A DNA stretch of 64,000 nucleotides from Hexactinellida sp. DTS-2022 (GCA_028753945.1 JAPNXP010000007.1:2542001-2606000); one strand, 5' to 3'. Shown: positions 1 through 12,757, counted from the stretch's first letter. Translations and numbers: made by a program. The notes: generated by a model from the letters alone, not told the origin.

Positions 1-654
1 ACTCAATTTATCAATGTTTCGCAAATTTAAGTAGGTGAAATCTGATAATTTGACCCAAATATAAAAATCATGGTGCCCTAATCTACAGATATAGATATTG
101 TTTTATAAAATTATATGCCCTCTTCTTTAGTGTTGTCAACAAGCACTTAGCTATCAAAAAGCGGAGATATAAATTTAGAAATAAAGTTAATAGTTTGCTT
201 AGGATATCAAAGCCTCAATGTGCATGATAAACTATTCTGCTATTGAGAAGAATTTATCCTATGGAAATCTCTTCATATGAGAATCTAAGTCAGTCTACCA
301 TAAAACTCTCGGAGAAGAAATCAAAATAATCTAGGGGCATTTTGGAATAATAAATTAATTCCAAAGGAAACCCGCAACTCTATTAGCATATTTCTCAGGA
401 TTCCATGCTAACTGATCACAACTCTATTATTGAAAAAGATCATGAGTATTTTTGTTAATTGCTGATGTTTTTGAGGAAGAATAAAAAGAACGATACGTAT
501 CCTGATCACTCGAGACTGAAATATCACACTAATGATAAGATATCCCTTGACATATTAATACATATCCTTCATATATTCCCAATTTGGAAATCTTCAGAAA
601 TTGGAATATTTTAAAATGTTCTGGATAGGACGGTATAAGTTCAAAATTACTTAC
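1..654. other. Intron sequence, nothing recognised
   Basis: AT-rich sequence downstream (minus strand) of the exon at 655-728. It has no coding-like frame, inverted repeat or transposon motif that I can recognise. It is presumed to be the next intron of the host gene. Confidence 0.5.
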
Positions 655-728
655 ATAATCTTCCACCAATATATTGAAATCAATTTCAACAATATTGTAA
701 CACCGTGACATTATGTAAAATCCCTTCT
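655..728 (-). CDS. Host gene exon (last one in window)
   Basis: This 74-bp exon begins after a TTTAAAG acceptor preceded by a T-rich tract and ends at a strong GTAAGT donor. Its frame gives EKGFYIMSRCYNIVE followed by IDFNILVEDY. It enters in phase 1 and leaves in phase 0. The incoming phase matches the donor at 9584, where the split codon becomes GAG (Glu). The short length and strong donor favour a real exon over a chance frame. The protein family is not recognised. The gene continues past the left edge, because the exon ends at a donor and not at a stop. Confidence 0.62.
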
Positions 729-1054
729 CTTTAAAAAGAAGCACGAAAATTTGAGAACAGAAAGGAGAGAGTGCTACTGATAAGTCAAATTAACGACCAA
801 TATCCTTACTCCAAGAAAGTTGTGAGACATGTGATTATCTGAATTGTATATTACCTGGACACTCATAACTTTTATCAGACAACTAAACTGTGTTCCGGGA
901 AAACATAATAGTGAAATTGGTTAGCTCAATGTTACGCAAGATTCTGATTGGTATGAATCTCTAAACAACAAATGACTAGTGGCCCTAGATTTCCATAAAG
1001 CTTCGGATTAGTTCACACCACATTCCTCTTCAAACTTTAGCGATAATTATTCTC

Positions 1055-1084
1055 TACCTAAACCTAACAAGCGAAGCGCGCTAG
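1055..1084 (+). mobile_element. Helitron 3' end remnant
   Basis: The stretch AACAAGCGAAGCGCGCTAG, followed by T, matches the 3' end of the fuller Helitron at 44390-44884, including the small GC-rich hairpin and the CTAG-T terminus. No matching 5' end (TCTATACTATTAAAA type) is visible upstream, so this is either 5'-truncated or too decayed to bound. Confidence 0.55.
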
Positions 1085-2875
1085 TTGTTTCATAAGCTGA
1101 AAGGTAACGAGATACACTCTATTACTATGTACAAGAACATATTCGGATACTTATTACTTGCCGAAGCCAAATTTAAACCTCATTCTCTTACTCTTCAAAT
1201 GGACACACAATGGATTAGATAGACAAATACAGCAAGCTAGATCTCTGACTTGAATCATAAAATAATAATGCATGCGGGGATCTGCCGGTCTAGATATGGT
1301 CTTAATTAATAGGGTAGATGAAATACTATTGATTCATGTTGATACTACATTTTTTAATTGCCCTCAATTGAATATTTTTACTTTTGATGATCTATCAATA
1401 CAAGTAAATTAATTCAAATGAAGGGATATGTAGAGAAGAGGAAAATGGGTATAATTAGAAGAGGAATATGTACAATGTTATTATCACTAGAAAGAAGAAA
1501 GGAAATACTTTCAAAACTTGTCACCGTATTGTTAATACTATTTAAATAAGGTATTCAAGAAATTGAAAGATAAAATGGTATTTTCAAAAGAAGAAGAGGG
1601 GCGCGCGCTTCCTTTTCAAATTTAGCATTTTCTTAGAAAACATAGGTGAAAACTGCCCCCAATAATGAAGTGGGGGGCCATGTACATGCCATAGGTTCAT
1701 GCCAAAGCCAAAATCTAGGAACTTTATTGATGATCCGTCTACAATGCTCAAATTTCACAAATATACTTTATAGGATGATAGGAAATTTAGAAATTTTAAC
1801 TTGATGTTACATTCTATAGATAACTGATAGCAAGGATAGCCCCCCATGGGATATAAGCGCCCCCCATAGCGAAATAAGATGGGGGGGGGGGCCCCCCTGA
1901 GCCCCCCCCTCCAAAACATCACTGATTACCAAGCAAGTTGATATCATATCCATGACTTCAGTTAGGTGAAATTGGAATGTATCCCTATAATTATCCACAA
2001 TTGAAACGTTAATCTAGGTTTTCGAATATGCTGAATCCAAAAGAAGAAAATAATTTAATATTAAATACCTGATTTTCACACTTTTTCTCCTACTTTGATC
2101 ACCGTGAATTGGTTTATTGGTAATTAATTAAATTAATACTGTAATCACAGTGAAATACGTGTATTATATAAATACCACTGTAAGTGAGCAACGTTTGAAA
2201 TTTTGGAAAACATAAAGTATGCTTCGAATAATCGCCCAGCCGCTTATTGTTTTAGTGGAAATTTAACAAAAATATTGAAAATTGGAAAAAATATTCTTAT
2301 AGTGGGTTCTAATAATTCCTGGCAACCAAAATATGTTTGGTATTTTTGTGGCAAATGCTAATTCAGGCCGAAATTTTGTTTCGGAGCAAATAGTATTTTT
2401 CAATATCTCCTGGCAATCAAAGTAAACACAGAGTTGCAACTAAAAAATAACGGAGCTGTAAATTCCTTCAAATAAAGAAACCACGATAAAAGATGCAAAA
2501 TTATATGGCCATTTGATTCCCGATATGTAATAACCTACAATATATGCTTTAAAGACATTCGATGTGTCTATATGCGACCGAAATTTACAAACTACATATA
2601 CAAATATCATTTAGACTTTTAGAGTAATTAAAAATTGGAATATCAATAAATGCGCATATATATAAATATAATTTTCGCATTGACTTTAAATGAAAAATAG
2701 AGATTTAACATAGTAAATGAATAGAACTTTCTGGAATTCTATTCATAAAATGTTGGTCCTCCATTCTCGAGGTTCCAAGGTAGAAGATGCTTTAGGAAGT
2801 CCCTGCCTTATCCACATTTACATATGTACCATTATTCTAAAATTTCAGTTACAAGTGTTTACACCGGAATATTAT
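1085..2875. other. Intron sequence with G/C runs
   Basis: Mostly featureless AT-rich DNA. At 1604-1920 there are runs of G and C (a run of G followed by CCCCCC near 1882-1900) like those seen at hAT-type MITE ends elsewhere in the window. I cannot pair two ends. At about 2225-2330 the text resembles the interior of the MITE at 27530-27789 (CGCTTATTGTTTT then GGTTCTAAT), suggesting a degraded copy. Confidence 0.35.
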
Positions 2876-3260
2876 ATGTACGAGCCCTTCGGTTTCGGTA
2901 GCTTTGCGACGGTTCGGCGCTTCACGACTCAATTTACGCCCACTGCACGGCCTTACTACGCCTTGAAACTAATAAATTAAATTTATACATCTCTGTGGTG
3001 GATTAAATAAATTCCTCACAAAGTCCCCTAAATAAGAATGCACCACAATGTAATATATTTGAGAAATTCAAATTCATATATTAATAGCTCAATACCTTTC
3101 AGTTGCAGGATAAGGATAGGTCAAATCCAAATAACGTAAAAGAAAACATACAATAGAATAGACAAATGATTGATTAGTTGATTAAATATTTTTATCTGCT
3201 GAAAGCAACAAACTAAAGTGTTCAAATATTTGGTGAATCTATTACTCGGTTCATAACATA
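2876..3260 (-). mobile_element. Helitron relic, 3' end at left
   Basis: On the minus strand this ends in a GC-rich hairpin (AAACCGAAGGGCTCG followed by T). The same terminus occurs at 12131. Downstream text (AATAGAATAGACAAATGATTGATT near 3150) also recurs at about 12355, so both belong to one repeat family. The terminus reads CTCG-T where CTAG-T is usual. The 5' part is not visible. Another Helitron abuts at 3261. Confidence 0.5.
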
Positions 3261-3582
3261 CTAGCCAAGTGACCCGTCGCCTTGCGACGAATTAGTCGGC
3301 ATAAATAGTTAATATCCCAGTTAGCAGTAACCAATAGGATTAGACCTTTAACAATAGGCTTATATATGCACATTAGTACGTAAACACAAGATGCCGTGTA
3401 ATTTTGGAACTAACACCTTTTAGTGGAACCCAGTATATTTCCCGAGGTCTCCCTTGGAATAGCTTTCGATTGATATTTATTTCGTCAGGATCGGATAATG
3501 TAGCAAAGAGTTACAGGGGCGGACGGACGGACAGACAGACAGACAGACAGACGGACGGACCTAGATTTCTTAATATTATAGA
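3261..3582 (-). mobile_element. Non-autonomous Helitron, full length
   Basis: On the minus strand it starts TCTATAATATTAAGAAATC and ends in a GC-rich stem (GTCGCAAGGCGACGGG) followed by CTAG. The flanking bases are A on the 5' side and T on the 3' side, as expected for Helitron insertion between A and T. The 322-bp body contains a GACA/GACG simple repeat (3524-3560) near its 5' end, a feature shared with the copy near 12.65 kb. There is no coding capacity. Confidence 0.7.
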
Positions 3583-3789
3583 TAATTCAAACATATATTG
3601 AAAATTATATCTAACAATTGGTCAATGAAAAAAATTTGATAAAACAACAGGCTTGCACTATAATGAAATATTGCGATTTTTCATGTAAATAGTACTAAAT
3701 ACCCATTAATTTTCATTGAGGCGAGTCGGACAAAACTCGGGTGGAGACAATTTATCAAACATTATCAGAGGTATTCAAAAATATATAAC
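3583..3789. other. Unassigned spacer
   Basis: AT-rich sequence between a Helitron and the hAT relic. No feature seen. Confidence 0.4.
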
Positions 3790-6700
3790 CAGCTCACTAT
3801 GAAACACTACTATAATCACAATCTCTTTCAAGACTATCCTCCTTTCTGAGAGACAAAAGTCTCCAAATCGTTCGTGGTTCACGACACTGTGAAGAAACGT
3901 CTTTGTCCTTTTCAGGCAACAAAAAGTTATCTTGTTCTATGCTATTGTCACCGGAATCGTTGCTGAAATAGCTTGGCCTGTAGAGCTTTCCGCAACGTGT
4001 TTTAAACGGCTCAATTAATTGCATCTAGTCCAGCACGAATTGCATGAAAAACAGCAATTCGGTACTAAGCAGAAAAGAGATCCAACTCACTCCTTAGCAA
4101 TATTTCATCTAGGGGACAATATATTTAAAAGGTTTGAACAATATAGCAAATAATAGGCAATATGTACCACCTCACACTGACAGTAATATTTCTTGTGGAC
4201 CCAGAAGCGGTCCATGGAGCCGAGATGGGGACGACTGATTTACTGTCAATGCCGATAAAGTGTGAAGATGAGGTGAATAGCGCAGCCATGGAACGAAATA
4301 GATCGCAGACGGAACCATCAAAGCGTTTGTTGCGTTCATCAACAATCGAAAAGTTTATCTTTGTAGTCATTTTTGCTCCACGTGTGTTGGTTAGAATCCT
4401 TCCTGAAAAGGTGAAGGCGACTCGGAAGGGGAGCGAAGATATAGTCGACATTCGTCAGCGTTGTTGCATCATGCCAAATAACGTTAAACAGCTCTGGAGA
4501 ATCAAATGCCACTTTTTGTGCATTGATGAAAACGACAGGTTTGCTCGTATCAATGTAACAACTCATCAGATATATAGCTGCAATATTGTACTCCCGTCGA
4601 AAATTCTGAGAGTAGGAGACAAACAGTGAATCGATCAATTAAAACCACACTGATATTTCAAGGTAGTCATCATCTACCATGTGTCCGACAAAGTTTATCA
4701 CATTTTCCAGGACGACAACTAAGAACAAAATATTCTTCAGCTGATTACAACACCTCGTCTTGGATAGAGAGTTCAAATCCTTCATGCTCAGTCGTTTGCC
4801 TTAATCTATATCGCACGTAGGTCCATCTGTGTAGCGTGGAAATGGTCATGAGGCACACTGGCACAGAAGAATTTGTACAGCGTGTGTATACTCTCGAAGA
4901 ACCTTGCAGCTTTGTCGATGACGTGAACGCATGAAACAACGAGGTTCAATCAATGTAACCAGCAATCACACAAATGTACTCGCGCATTAGCGCTTGTAAC
5001 CCTCCCAGCCGGCCAGACATTACGCTTGCCCCATAATCAAGGACTTATCCAAGAGCGCGAAAAGCTCCTTTTGGAGTATGATCGACACAGTGGGCAAACA
5101 AGTGGAAATAGAGCATTTTTCGAGCGCCTCAGATTGACTCGATATTATTGACATCGTTTTCAGCATACATGAAAACCTAAAAATCCAATTTATTGTGCTG
5201 AGAAACATTCGAGATCAAGAGTTATGTGTAATGAGATCATCATGTAACAACAATTCTAAAAAAAGCAATTTTTGTGGTTTCAGAATTGCAGTATCAAAGT
5301 CGTACAAAATTCAACTAATTATATTATGTTGATGAAATATTCAAGTTCGCTTTATCATTGGCATTGGCATTGTATGAAATCAATGTACATGAATGCATTT
5401 TAACTTCTTATATAGTCTAAAATTATAATACATCCCGACCAGAATTTTATGATTCGGACGCATTTACTAATTTCCAATATTGTTCAAGAACTTTTGAGAG
5501 CAATCGAGAGCAATTGATTTTCACATTTTAAATGAAAGGTTATGATGATACCTTCAAATTAAAAAGTATTCTAGATGCGCGAAAGGGCGCGACTGGGGTC
5601 ATCTAATGACTTTTAAACATAATATATTAGGATTTTAACTATTTTTGAAAAATTATATCAGGTTCAAGAATTATAATCAACAATCATGGTTGAACAATAA
5701 ATTTTTGTTAACAAACCTAAAATATAATTTATGACTTATTTATCACTAATCGTCTAGAACTGCGTTTAGGAGACTACATATATCATTTTTAATATTTCCA
5801 TTCAGTTTGCAGCTACCGATAACCTATATGTCAATTATACTTCATTAGGGACTATCTAGCATAGTTTTTCCTAATTCCACTTAAACCCCTGAAAATGCCC
5901 ACTGCTTGATCCTTTGAAAATTTAAATTAGTAGCGCGAAGATTTAGTATCTTCTCCTATACCGTAACATTAATCTGTGATTTAAGCGTATGAATATTGAA
6001 TCAGACCAGGATTAGGAGCGTATTTACAAATAGCTGTATAATACACTGCCCATAATATTACAGGGCAATCAGATGACACCGTTAACATCATGCTGCTCAT
6101 GTACGTTCAGAACTGTCATGACTGATCAACTGTCCAAACCATCTGTCTTTACGGTATTTAAAAGTCCTCATGAAGGTCTCCACAATCAACCTAATGCAAA
6201 CGAATGGGCTTCTGTTCTCAATTTCAGCATTCTTTGTTTCTTCGAAAGGAATGGCGAAGTGTTTCGCTCCAGATTGGATTGCCAGTGGCAGCGGGTCGTG
6301 GATGGATTGATGATGAATGTACTCCGCTGTATGATATAATCATGGAAGGCGTATGACAAGACGATTTCAACAGAATCTCCGGACGAATCTACGAGGGGTC
6401 CCTCAGGATGACGACGCAGACCAATATCCAGAACGCTGAAGAAAACGTAGACTTGGACAATAGTCTCGATGTAGCGGCGATTGTCTAAGAAGTCCTTTCT
6501 CATGATTGTCAATATTTTTGTGGAGATACTACCACTCCGCACAGCATCCTGGAAATTCAACTACTTTACAAAAGCTTCGGTATGAGCCTGGAAGCCTTGT
6601 TTTCTTCCATAGCGACTTTTCAGTTGTTGAATTCAAACTTAGTCCACAGGACGCTGGTGATATAGTTTGAGAGGAAGAGAGCAGTCGAGCCAGTTACTCG
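3790..6700 (-). pseudogene. Broken hAT transposase (DUF4371/ZMYM1-like)
   Basis: A decayed hAT transposase lies on the minus strand in several frames. The N-terminal part at about 6560-6190 reads KDFLDNRRYIETIVQVYVFF, matching the DUF4371 region upstream of the catalytic domain. Near 5060-4985 the signature GASVMSGRLGGLQALM marks the second catalytic Asp region. At about 4920-4830 there is a FFENVHTLYKF-like stretch typical of the following helical part. Further fragments lie at 4638-4125. The parts are out of frame with each other and carry stops. The 5210-6060 gap holds no recognisable coding and may be a later insertion. I found no terminal repeats. DNA-transposon relic, inactive. Confidence 0.68.
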
Positions 6701-7332
6701 AGCCAGGTTCTCCCTTGTAGGACTCCTTAATGAAACAACGAGATCTGGAACCAAAAATACGCAAAAGGTACTCTTCTAAACTGGTTGAGAAGTTGTATCA
6801 GAGAGGTTGTGAGATATTTAACTGACACCATAAACCCTGATAAAGTCAGTTGTAGGGGAGAGCTCTACTCTGTACGCTTAGCAACAGTCTGAAAATGGAC
6901 AATAATATTTACTAAAAACTGGTTGACCATATTTAAGGAAAGCGATCACCAGGTCACACCTGGCCCACGAGCGCTGATAGTAAACTAGCTGCTCATTAGA
7001 CTGGAAAACCTGGTTATCTTCTAAATAAGCTTGCTAACCTACATACTCTTGAAATCCTAAATAATAGTTATCCTACAAAATACCACAATATTTTTAGTTT
7101 CTAACACTTTGAAAACTATTAAATATTTAGATGGAGTGTAAATGACAACGTCTCTAGAGCGTTGAGTTTAATCGATGAAGGATCAATATTTTGACTCATA
7201 ATGTATTTTGGCAAGAAGTTTCCTTGCTTTACGGGAAAAAACGTGAAAATAGAGAAAGAAACGAATCCTAACCTCAATCAAAACAATAGATTTAAGAGGC
7301 ACTATTTAACGTATTATTTCATATTTAATATA
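6701..7332. other. Intron sequence, nothing recognised
   Basis: No convincing frame or repeat. It may include the 5' flank of the hAT relic. Confidence 0.4.
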
Positions 7333-8393
7333 GTAGGGTCAAAAATGAAGATTCCGTGACCAACCTCTGGCTAGTTAAGTTTTATGCCTGATTCTGATAC
7401 TTTAGGATATAACTCGCGAGTTAAGCTCCATGCCGCTCTGGAAATTTTGGGCAAACTTTTTTATAGCGACAAATTTAAAGGGCCTCCGGCAATCATTTTG
7501 AAAAATTAAGGCCCCTCTCTGAACATTTCATAAATTGAGATTAGAGTATTTTTGAACAGTATGCAATAAGTAGTAGCTGCACTGAAAATTTCAACTCAAT
7601 CGGGACTATACTTTTAATGTAGTAACCTTTTGAAGATTCTTACGTCATTTGTCACCATGGGAGGTCCCTTCTTTAAACTATTTTTTTAAGGGATTTGAAG
7701 CATATCTCATCCTATATACAATGCAGTAACCTTTTAACTCGCTATGTAGTATGTCTCCATGTAAATCTCGGTAATAGACCTAAATTTACCACTCTGACTA
7801 TACAAAAATTAAAAAATCCAGTCATTTGACGTCAAAATTGTGATAATTATATATATAAAGTGGCCGATTAAAACGATTATGGGTCAATTTTCTTTGCTTC
7901 GTCACCCCCATGTGAGATCTCCAGAAGAGTCAAAGTGGTAAATTTAGGTCTATTACCGAGATTTACATGGAGACATACTACATAGCGAGTTAAAAGGTTA
8001 TTGCATGTATATAGGATGAGATATGCTTCCAATCCCTTAAAAAATAGTTTAAAGAAGGGACCTCCCATGGTGACAAATGACGTAAGAATCTTCAAAAGGT
8101 TACTACATTAAAAGTATAGTCCCGATTGAGTTGAAATTTTCAGTGCAGCTACTACTTATTGCATACTGTTCAAAAATACTCTAATCTCAATTTATGAAAT
8201 GTTCAGAGAGGGGCCTTAATTTTTCAAATTGATTGCCGGAGGCCCTTTGAATTTGTCGCTATAAAAATGTTTGCCCAAACTTTCCAGAGCGGCATGGGAG
8301 CTTAAATCGCGAGTTATATCCTAAGGTATCAGAATCAGGCATAAAACTTAACTAGCCAGAGGTTGGTCACGGAACCTTCATTTTTGACCCTAC
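7333..8393. mobile_element. Foldback element with ~460-bp inverted arms
   Basis: The left arm (about 7333-7798) starts GTAGGGTCAAAAATGAAG. The right arm (about 7935-8393) is its reverse complement almost base for base and ends in TTTTTGACCCTAC. TA flanks both ends (7331-7332 and 8394-8395), which fits a Tc1/mariner-type TA target. About 135 bp of single-copy loop separates the arms. There is no credible coding. Open frames inside it are by-products of the palindrome. Confidence 0.85.
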
Positions 8394-8395
8394 TA

Positions 8396-9583
8396 ATAGG
8401 GATAATACTTATCCTCTAATATATAATTTCTAAGCAGAAATTGAAATGTACAAATACATATAGTAGGGTGGGAATCGATTGTCATAATAAATATAATTAG
8501 CTTTTAACTATATATAAAACTAATAATTAGTGGCACTCCGTTGAATTTGATATCTGGAAATCAAGTAGTTATAGGTTATGCGATGTGCTTAGATTGAATG
8601 TTTTGATAAGCTCATATTAACAACTTTAACCACTTAATTTGTTAATGCCAATAAATTAAGTAGAAAAACTTCAGGTACTTCAAAATTACTTCAAAAAAAC
8701 AAAAACTTCAAAATTTGAAATGTTTTTAAATTTATGAACTTAACAGAGAGAGATTTGGATCCTTATGCATCCTAGTTGTCTATGCATCCTAGTTATCTAC
8801 AGTAGTTAATAAACAAATGCCTTAGCAAATAGATTGAATTATTTACATTAAATATATTAATCCCTATAACATTTCAGATGGTGCGTTTATAATTAACCGG
8901 TCATACAGATTGACTTACCTATAAAACTATAGCATTCTATAACTAAGATACAGTGAAAAGTTTTTAGCTTTGTGTATTACCAAAATAACAAAATGGATAC
9001 ATAATGGCAAATATGGTAACAGAAATCCAAGACCAGTATTTGTAAGGGAAATAAGTACGAAGTCTCATGTATAACCACAAGGTGCACTGCTCTTCTGCTC
9101 AACAAATGGTAATAAGGTCCTAAGTTAAATACTACGGATATCAAAGTATTCAAGATTTTTTAGAGATAAATTGTTTTCTGGTTGATTAGCTTGGTAATCC
9201 AACTTTCCAAAATTCATCACACAGCAATGAACTTAAAATAAAGATTTCCACGGGCGAGCAGGCAGTTACATTCGATCAAGACCCATTAAGTGAAAAATCG
9301 ATAATTATATCACCATAATTAAGCCCAAATACATTGATTCCGATTTAATGCATAAGTTGTAAATCATAAAAATCAGTTACTCACATTAACATATAAATGA
9401 TGTTTAGAAAACACAGGGTACATAACAGAGAATAAACAAAGTTATATCTAAAGACCAAGTAGCAGCCATGCTTACAGCAAATTTTAATCCAGACATTGCA
9501 TCATTTCATAATTTTATGAATGTTAAATCAGAAGTAAACCACAATAATAAACAAATCAATAAAATGTATAATTTCTACATTAC
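8396..9583. other. Intron sequence, nothing recognised
   Basis: AT-rich, no coding-like frame and no repeat pair seen. Confidence 0.45.
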
Positions 9584-9815
9584 CTTCATCACGATTGAAG
9601 ATCATTACAAACTTTCGCTTGATATTGTTGATCACACTGATCCCCAGTAATTCGATAATCAAATAAAATAAAATATTGATTGCAGAAAAAATCAAATCAT
9701 GAAAATCTTTGCAAATTTCTCTGACCTCCTTTATTTCAAGTATAAAGCTAGGGCATAACAAAGCCGGAATTAAAGATTCAATTTTTGACAAGAGAAAAGG
9801 AGTAACAAAAACATT
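9584..9815 (-). CDS. Host gene exon
   Basis: This 232-bp exon has a good acceptor (ATTTACTTTTTCTAG) and a donor GAAG|GTAATG. It enters in phase 0 and leaves in phase 1, matching both neighbours (23777 upstream, 728 downstream). It encodes about 77 residues, including LLSKIESLIPALLCPSFILE, then EVREICKDFHDLIF and a hydrophobic stretch around NILFYLIIELLGISVI. The last could be a membrane segment or a buried helix. Composition is leucine/isoleucine-rich and helical, like the other exons. No family is recognised. Confidence 0.72.
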
Positions 9816-10281
9816 CTAGAAAAAGTAAATAGGCTGAATTCAGTCATTCTGAACGTAGAACATTTCAGATAAAACAACTAAAATTTAATCATAGATGTTG
9901 AATAATTATCAATTAGACAGTTACACTGATCTGCCAAAAGTATTTGAACATCAATTTTGCGAAAGTATTTGAAGATCAATTTTTCTAGCAGCAAAATAAC
10001 CTTAGTAGATGCTTTAAAATGGATGTTGACATAAAATAATATGTCAAGTACAATAAAATGGCAAAATGTTTTAATTTAAACTTTTATGGAGGTGTTAAAC
10101 TCATTAACTTTACAATGAGAAAATAAATAAAAAATTTCTGATCACTATGAGGCAATTAGAATATACAAATTCTGAATTCAGATTTGAATATGGGTATTTA
10201 TTCAGCTTCATGGATATAGTAAATTACTTAAAAAAACAAAGTTGAAGATGTTTAGAAACATAGCAATATATTTAAACCGTA
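9816..10281. other. Intron sequence, nothing recognised
   Basis: AT-rich spacer between an exon and the Tigger element. No feature seen. Confidence 0.45.
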
Positions 10282-10823
10282 AACTGGGGCGACTTTGTCC
10301 CATTATTCCACGTTTATCAATGTATTTCTTTAAATAATCTCTGGGAATATTTTATTTGTCAATTAATTATATTGGTATCACATAACATGTTTAAATAATG
10401 AGATAGCTAAACTTTGGGGTACCTATAACCAATTATTCTAAAAGTTTATCTAGGGCCAAAGCTGCCTATATCATGGAGTTGAAATTGTCCCAATATGTTA
10501 AACACGTGAAATAAAAGCATTCATAAGAAAACGATAATATTATTAAGAAACAATAAATGTCATGGGTTTGGGGTTCAAATACACATCCTAGTATAATCAT
10601 GACCATCGGTGTTCTAATTCCGGGACCCTGTACATCCTTCTGCTATTAACTAGGTCTGGGTCTAGAATCTTTATTTCTATTTCGCTCCACGGATAAAACA
10701 TTTCATCTTTTCTTTCCGGGCACTTCCAGTACTTTCCAGATTATAGCAGAACGTTTACTTCTGAACCTTTGATGTCCAATACCTCTATTCTACCTGGAAA
10801 GAGTTCGTCTTCATATTCAACAA

Positions 10824-11260
10824 TTACGTGAGAGCCGACCTGGGTTTCAAATGTTTTGTGGGTGATACAGTAACATCTTCTAGTTCAATATTTGAATGCG
10901 AAATATCTTCGTTCCTTACGTTTGTCTCTTCTTGATCATTTATCACTTCATCAGGAATAATATCTCCACAATCTCCTCCGACTTCGATACGTTCCTCTGT
11001 TATACTCATCCCAGATGTAACATTAATTCGCATTTATTCCTTCTTGGTTCTTTAGCTGTATCAGTTCGGAGCTCATTTAGTTTGTCTGAAAAACTAGAAC
11101 TAACTAATTCAAGATCATCACTTTTATGAGGGAGTCGGGTTAAAACCTGACCTCTATCTTTTGGGTAAATTCCTGCTTTCCTAAAACCTGAAATCAGATT
11201 CTCAGCTGCTTGCCGTCAATAGCTTCATGAAGTCGTTATAAGGGAAAGCGGAGGTGATCA
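10824..11260 (-). pseudogene. Tigger transposase, C-terminal part
   Basis: In the minus-strand frames, NLISGFRKAGIYPKDRGQV at about 11205-11140 is the conserved stretch after the DDE domain of pogo/Tigger transposases. It is followed by RLPHKSDDLELVSSSFSDKL and an acidic, low-complexity tail down to 10824. A frame change separates the two. It belongs with the parts at 13290-14291. Confidence 0.7.
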
Positions 11261-11395
11261 AATTTGCAAAAGGATTTTAAAGCAATAAAATATTTTAATG
11301 GCCATATTCGATATATATATAGTATGAAAATATAGAAAGATGACGTTTCAGTAAATCTATAAATTCGATTTTATGGGGCGTGCAGTTTTATGGTA

Positions 11396-11797
11396 ATACA
11401 AGTCCCATAGGGGGATTTCTTCAGACTCCACCTGATAAGTGTGTGGTTCGCAAGATCATTATTAGCTGAAGACATATTCTGCTGGATATATCATATAGAT
11501 CATCGTTATGGGCGGTTGGTGGCCGGTTTAGAATTTTGATTTGACCTAAATAAAAAGAATTGCGATCTTTTGAACTCAAAAAATGATTAAAAAGGTCATG
11601 TTTTTATGCGATATTTGATAAAATGTAAGAAAAAATAAATTCGGAGTCATAATTCAAAAATATAAACCGACAACCAACTCCGTACGCGTATAATCTTTCA
11701 ATATTGATTCTGATAACAAACATTGATGGCCGCATTGCCAAAATACCGCATAATATCGACCACCACTTTTGGAAATTGCCCTATGGGAGATTTGTAT
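11396..11797. mobile_element. TA-flanked MITE nested in Tigger element
   Basis: The ends are inverted: ATACAAGTCCCATAGGG at the left, and CCCTATGGGAGATTTGTAT at the right, with one or two differences. TA lies directly outside both ends (11394-11395 and 11798-11799). It is 402 bp and has no coding. It lies between the C-terminal and DDE parts of the Tigger transposase, so it inserted after the Tigger element. Confidence 0.7.
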
Positions 11798-11959
11798 TAG
11801 CCAAATTTTGAAACAGAAAAAAAATTAAAAGTATAATAGATAGAGATATTTTCTTTTTGGTTTATTGCTTTGTATCGTATAGGGATCTATTTCTCACAAT
11901 TACAGATCAATGCAAGAAATTTGATTCACCTGGGGTAATTTAAACTTAAGGAAAAGTTA

Positions 11960-12130
11960 CCGAGTTATGTCATATTCACAATATTTCACTTAGAAAACCA
12001 ATAGACCCATGTCGCTATGACAAACTACTCCTATATACAAAATTTCAGCTGTCTTTATAGCATTGTCTTTTCAATGAATTACGAACAAACATCCAAACAC
12101 ACAAACAAAGAACAATTCCACTTTTAATAT
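11960..12130 (-). mobile_element. Truncated Helitron, 5' end at right
   Basis: The text at 12000-12130 (CAATAGACCCATGTCGC, ACAAACAAAGAACAATTCC, CTTTTAATATA) parallels 12550-12702, the 5' part of the neighbouring copy. Its 3' part is missing. The next Helitron begins exactly at its 5' end, so one copy inserted at the terminus of another. Confidence 0.5.
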
Positions 12131-12705
12131 ACGAGCCCTTCGGTCTCGGTCGCTTCGCGACGGGTTACTCTCTCACAAAAGTCGCTTCGCGAATTTTGTT
12201 CGTTCGTGTTAGGCACTACGCAATACAATTAACGGCCGCTTCGCGGCCTTTCCCTCTCCAAAAGCAATCACATTAATAATGAGTTTGAAAAGCTCAATAA
12301 ATTTCAGTTACACGATAAGAAAGCTCGAATCAAAATAATACTAAAAGAAAAACTGTCAATAGAATAGACAAATGATTGATTGGTTAAATTAATTTATTTT
12401 CAATCAATCAAATTGGAGCCTCAGAAAATATTTCTATTATGCACAATCTATTTATACTAATTGATGAAATCTGCTAATCCATACTAACAAACCCTCGAAT
12501 TTAATTGGCTAACATATTTTAACACCTTCAAATGTGAATATTTCTCTTCAAAAACCAATAGATCGTTGTCGCAGTACAAAATAATCCCTGTATACAAATT
12601 TTCAGCTTTCTGGGACTCGTAGTCTTTCCAATTAATTCTGGACAAACAAACAAACAAACAAACAAACAAACAAACAGACAACAATTCCTCTTTTAATATA
12701 TAGAT
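12131..12705 (-). mobile_element. Non-autonomous Helitron
   Basis: On the minus strand it starts TCTATATATTAAAAGAGG with a (GTTT)n repeat close behind (12650-12676). It ends in GC-rich hairpins (GTCGCGAAGCGACCGAG) with terminus CTCG-T, as at 2876. The interior has further GC-rich stems (GGCCGCTTCGCGGCC at 12234). About 575 bp, non-coding. Confidence 0.6.
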
Positions 12706-12757
12706 AGATAATAGTCACATAGTGACTATGTGACTATTATCTATATATATATATTTT
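12699..12757. repeat. Palindrome at Helitron 5' junction
   Basis: AGATAATAGTCACATA and TATGTGACTATTATCT form inverted arms around GTGAC, extended by AT-rich sequence on both sides. It sits exactly at the outer 5' end of the Helitron at 12131-12705. Confidence 0.7.

Noticed and set aside
1807-1998. 63-codon minus-strand frame
   Set aside because: It is built across poly-G/C runs and shows no domain or splice context.
3524-3560. GACA/GACG simple repeat as a stand-alone microsatellite
   Set aside because: The same position in a sister Helitron carries an ACAA repeat, so it is part of the element.
7877-8095. 72-codon frame in the foldback element
   Set aside because: It lies in one arm of a palindrome and across the loop, with no protein similarity.
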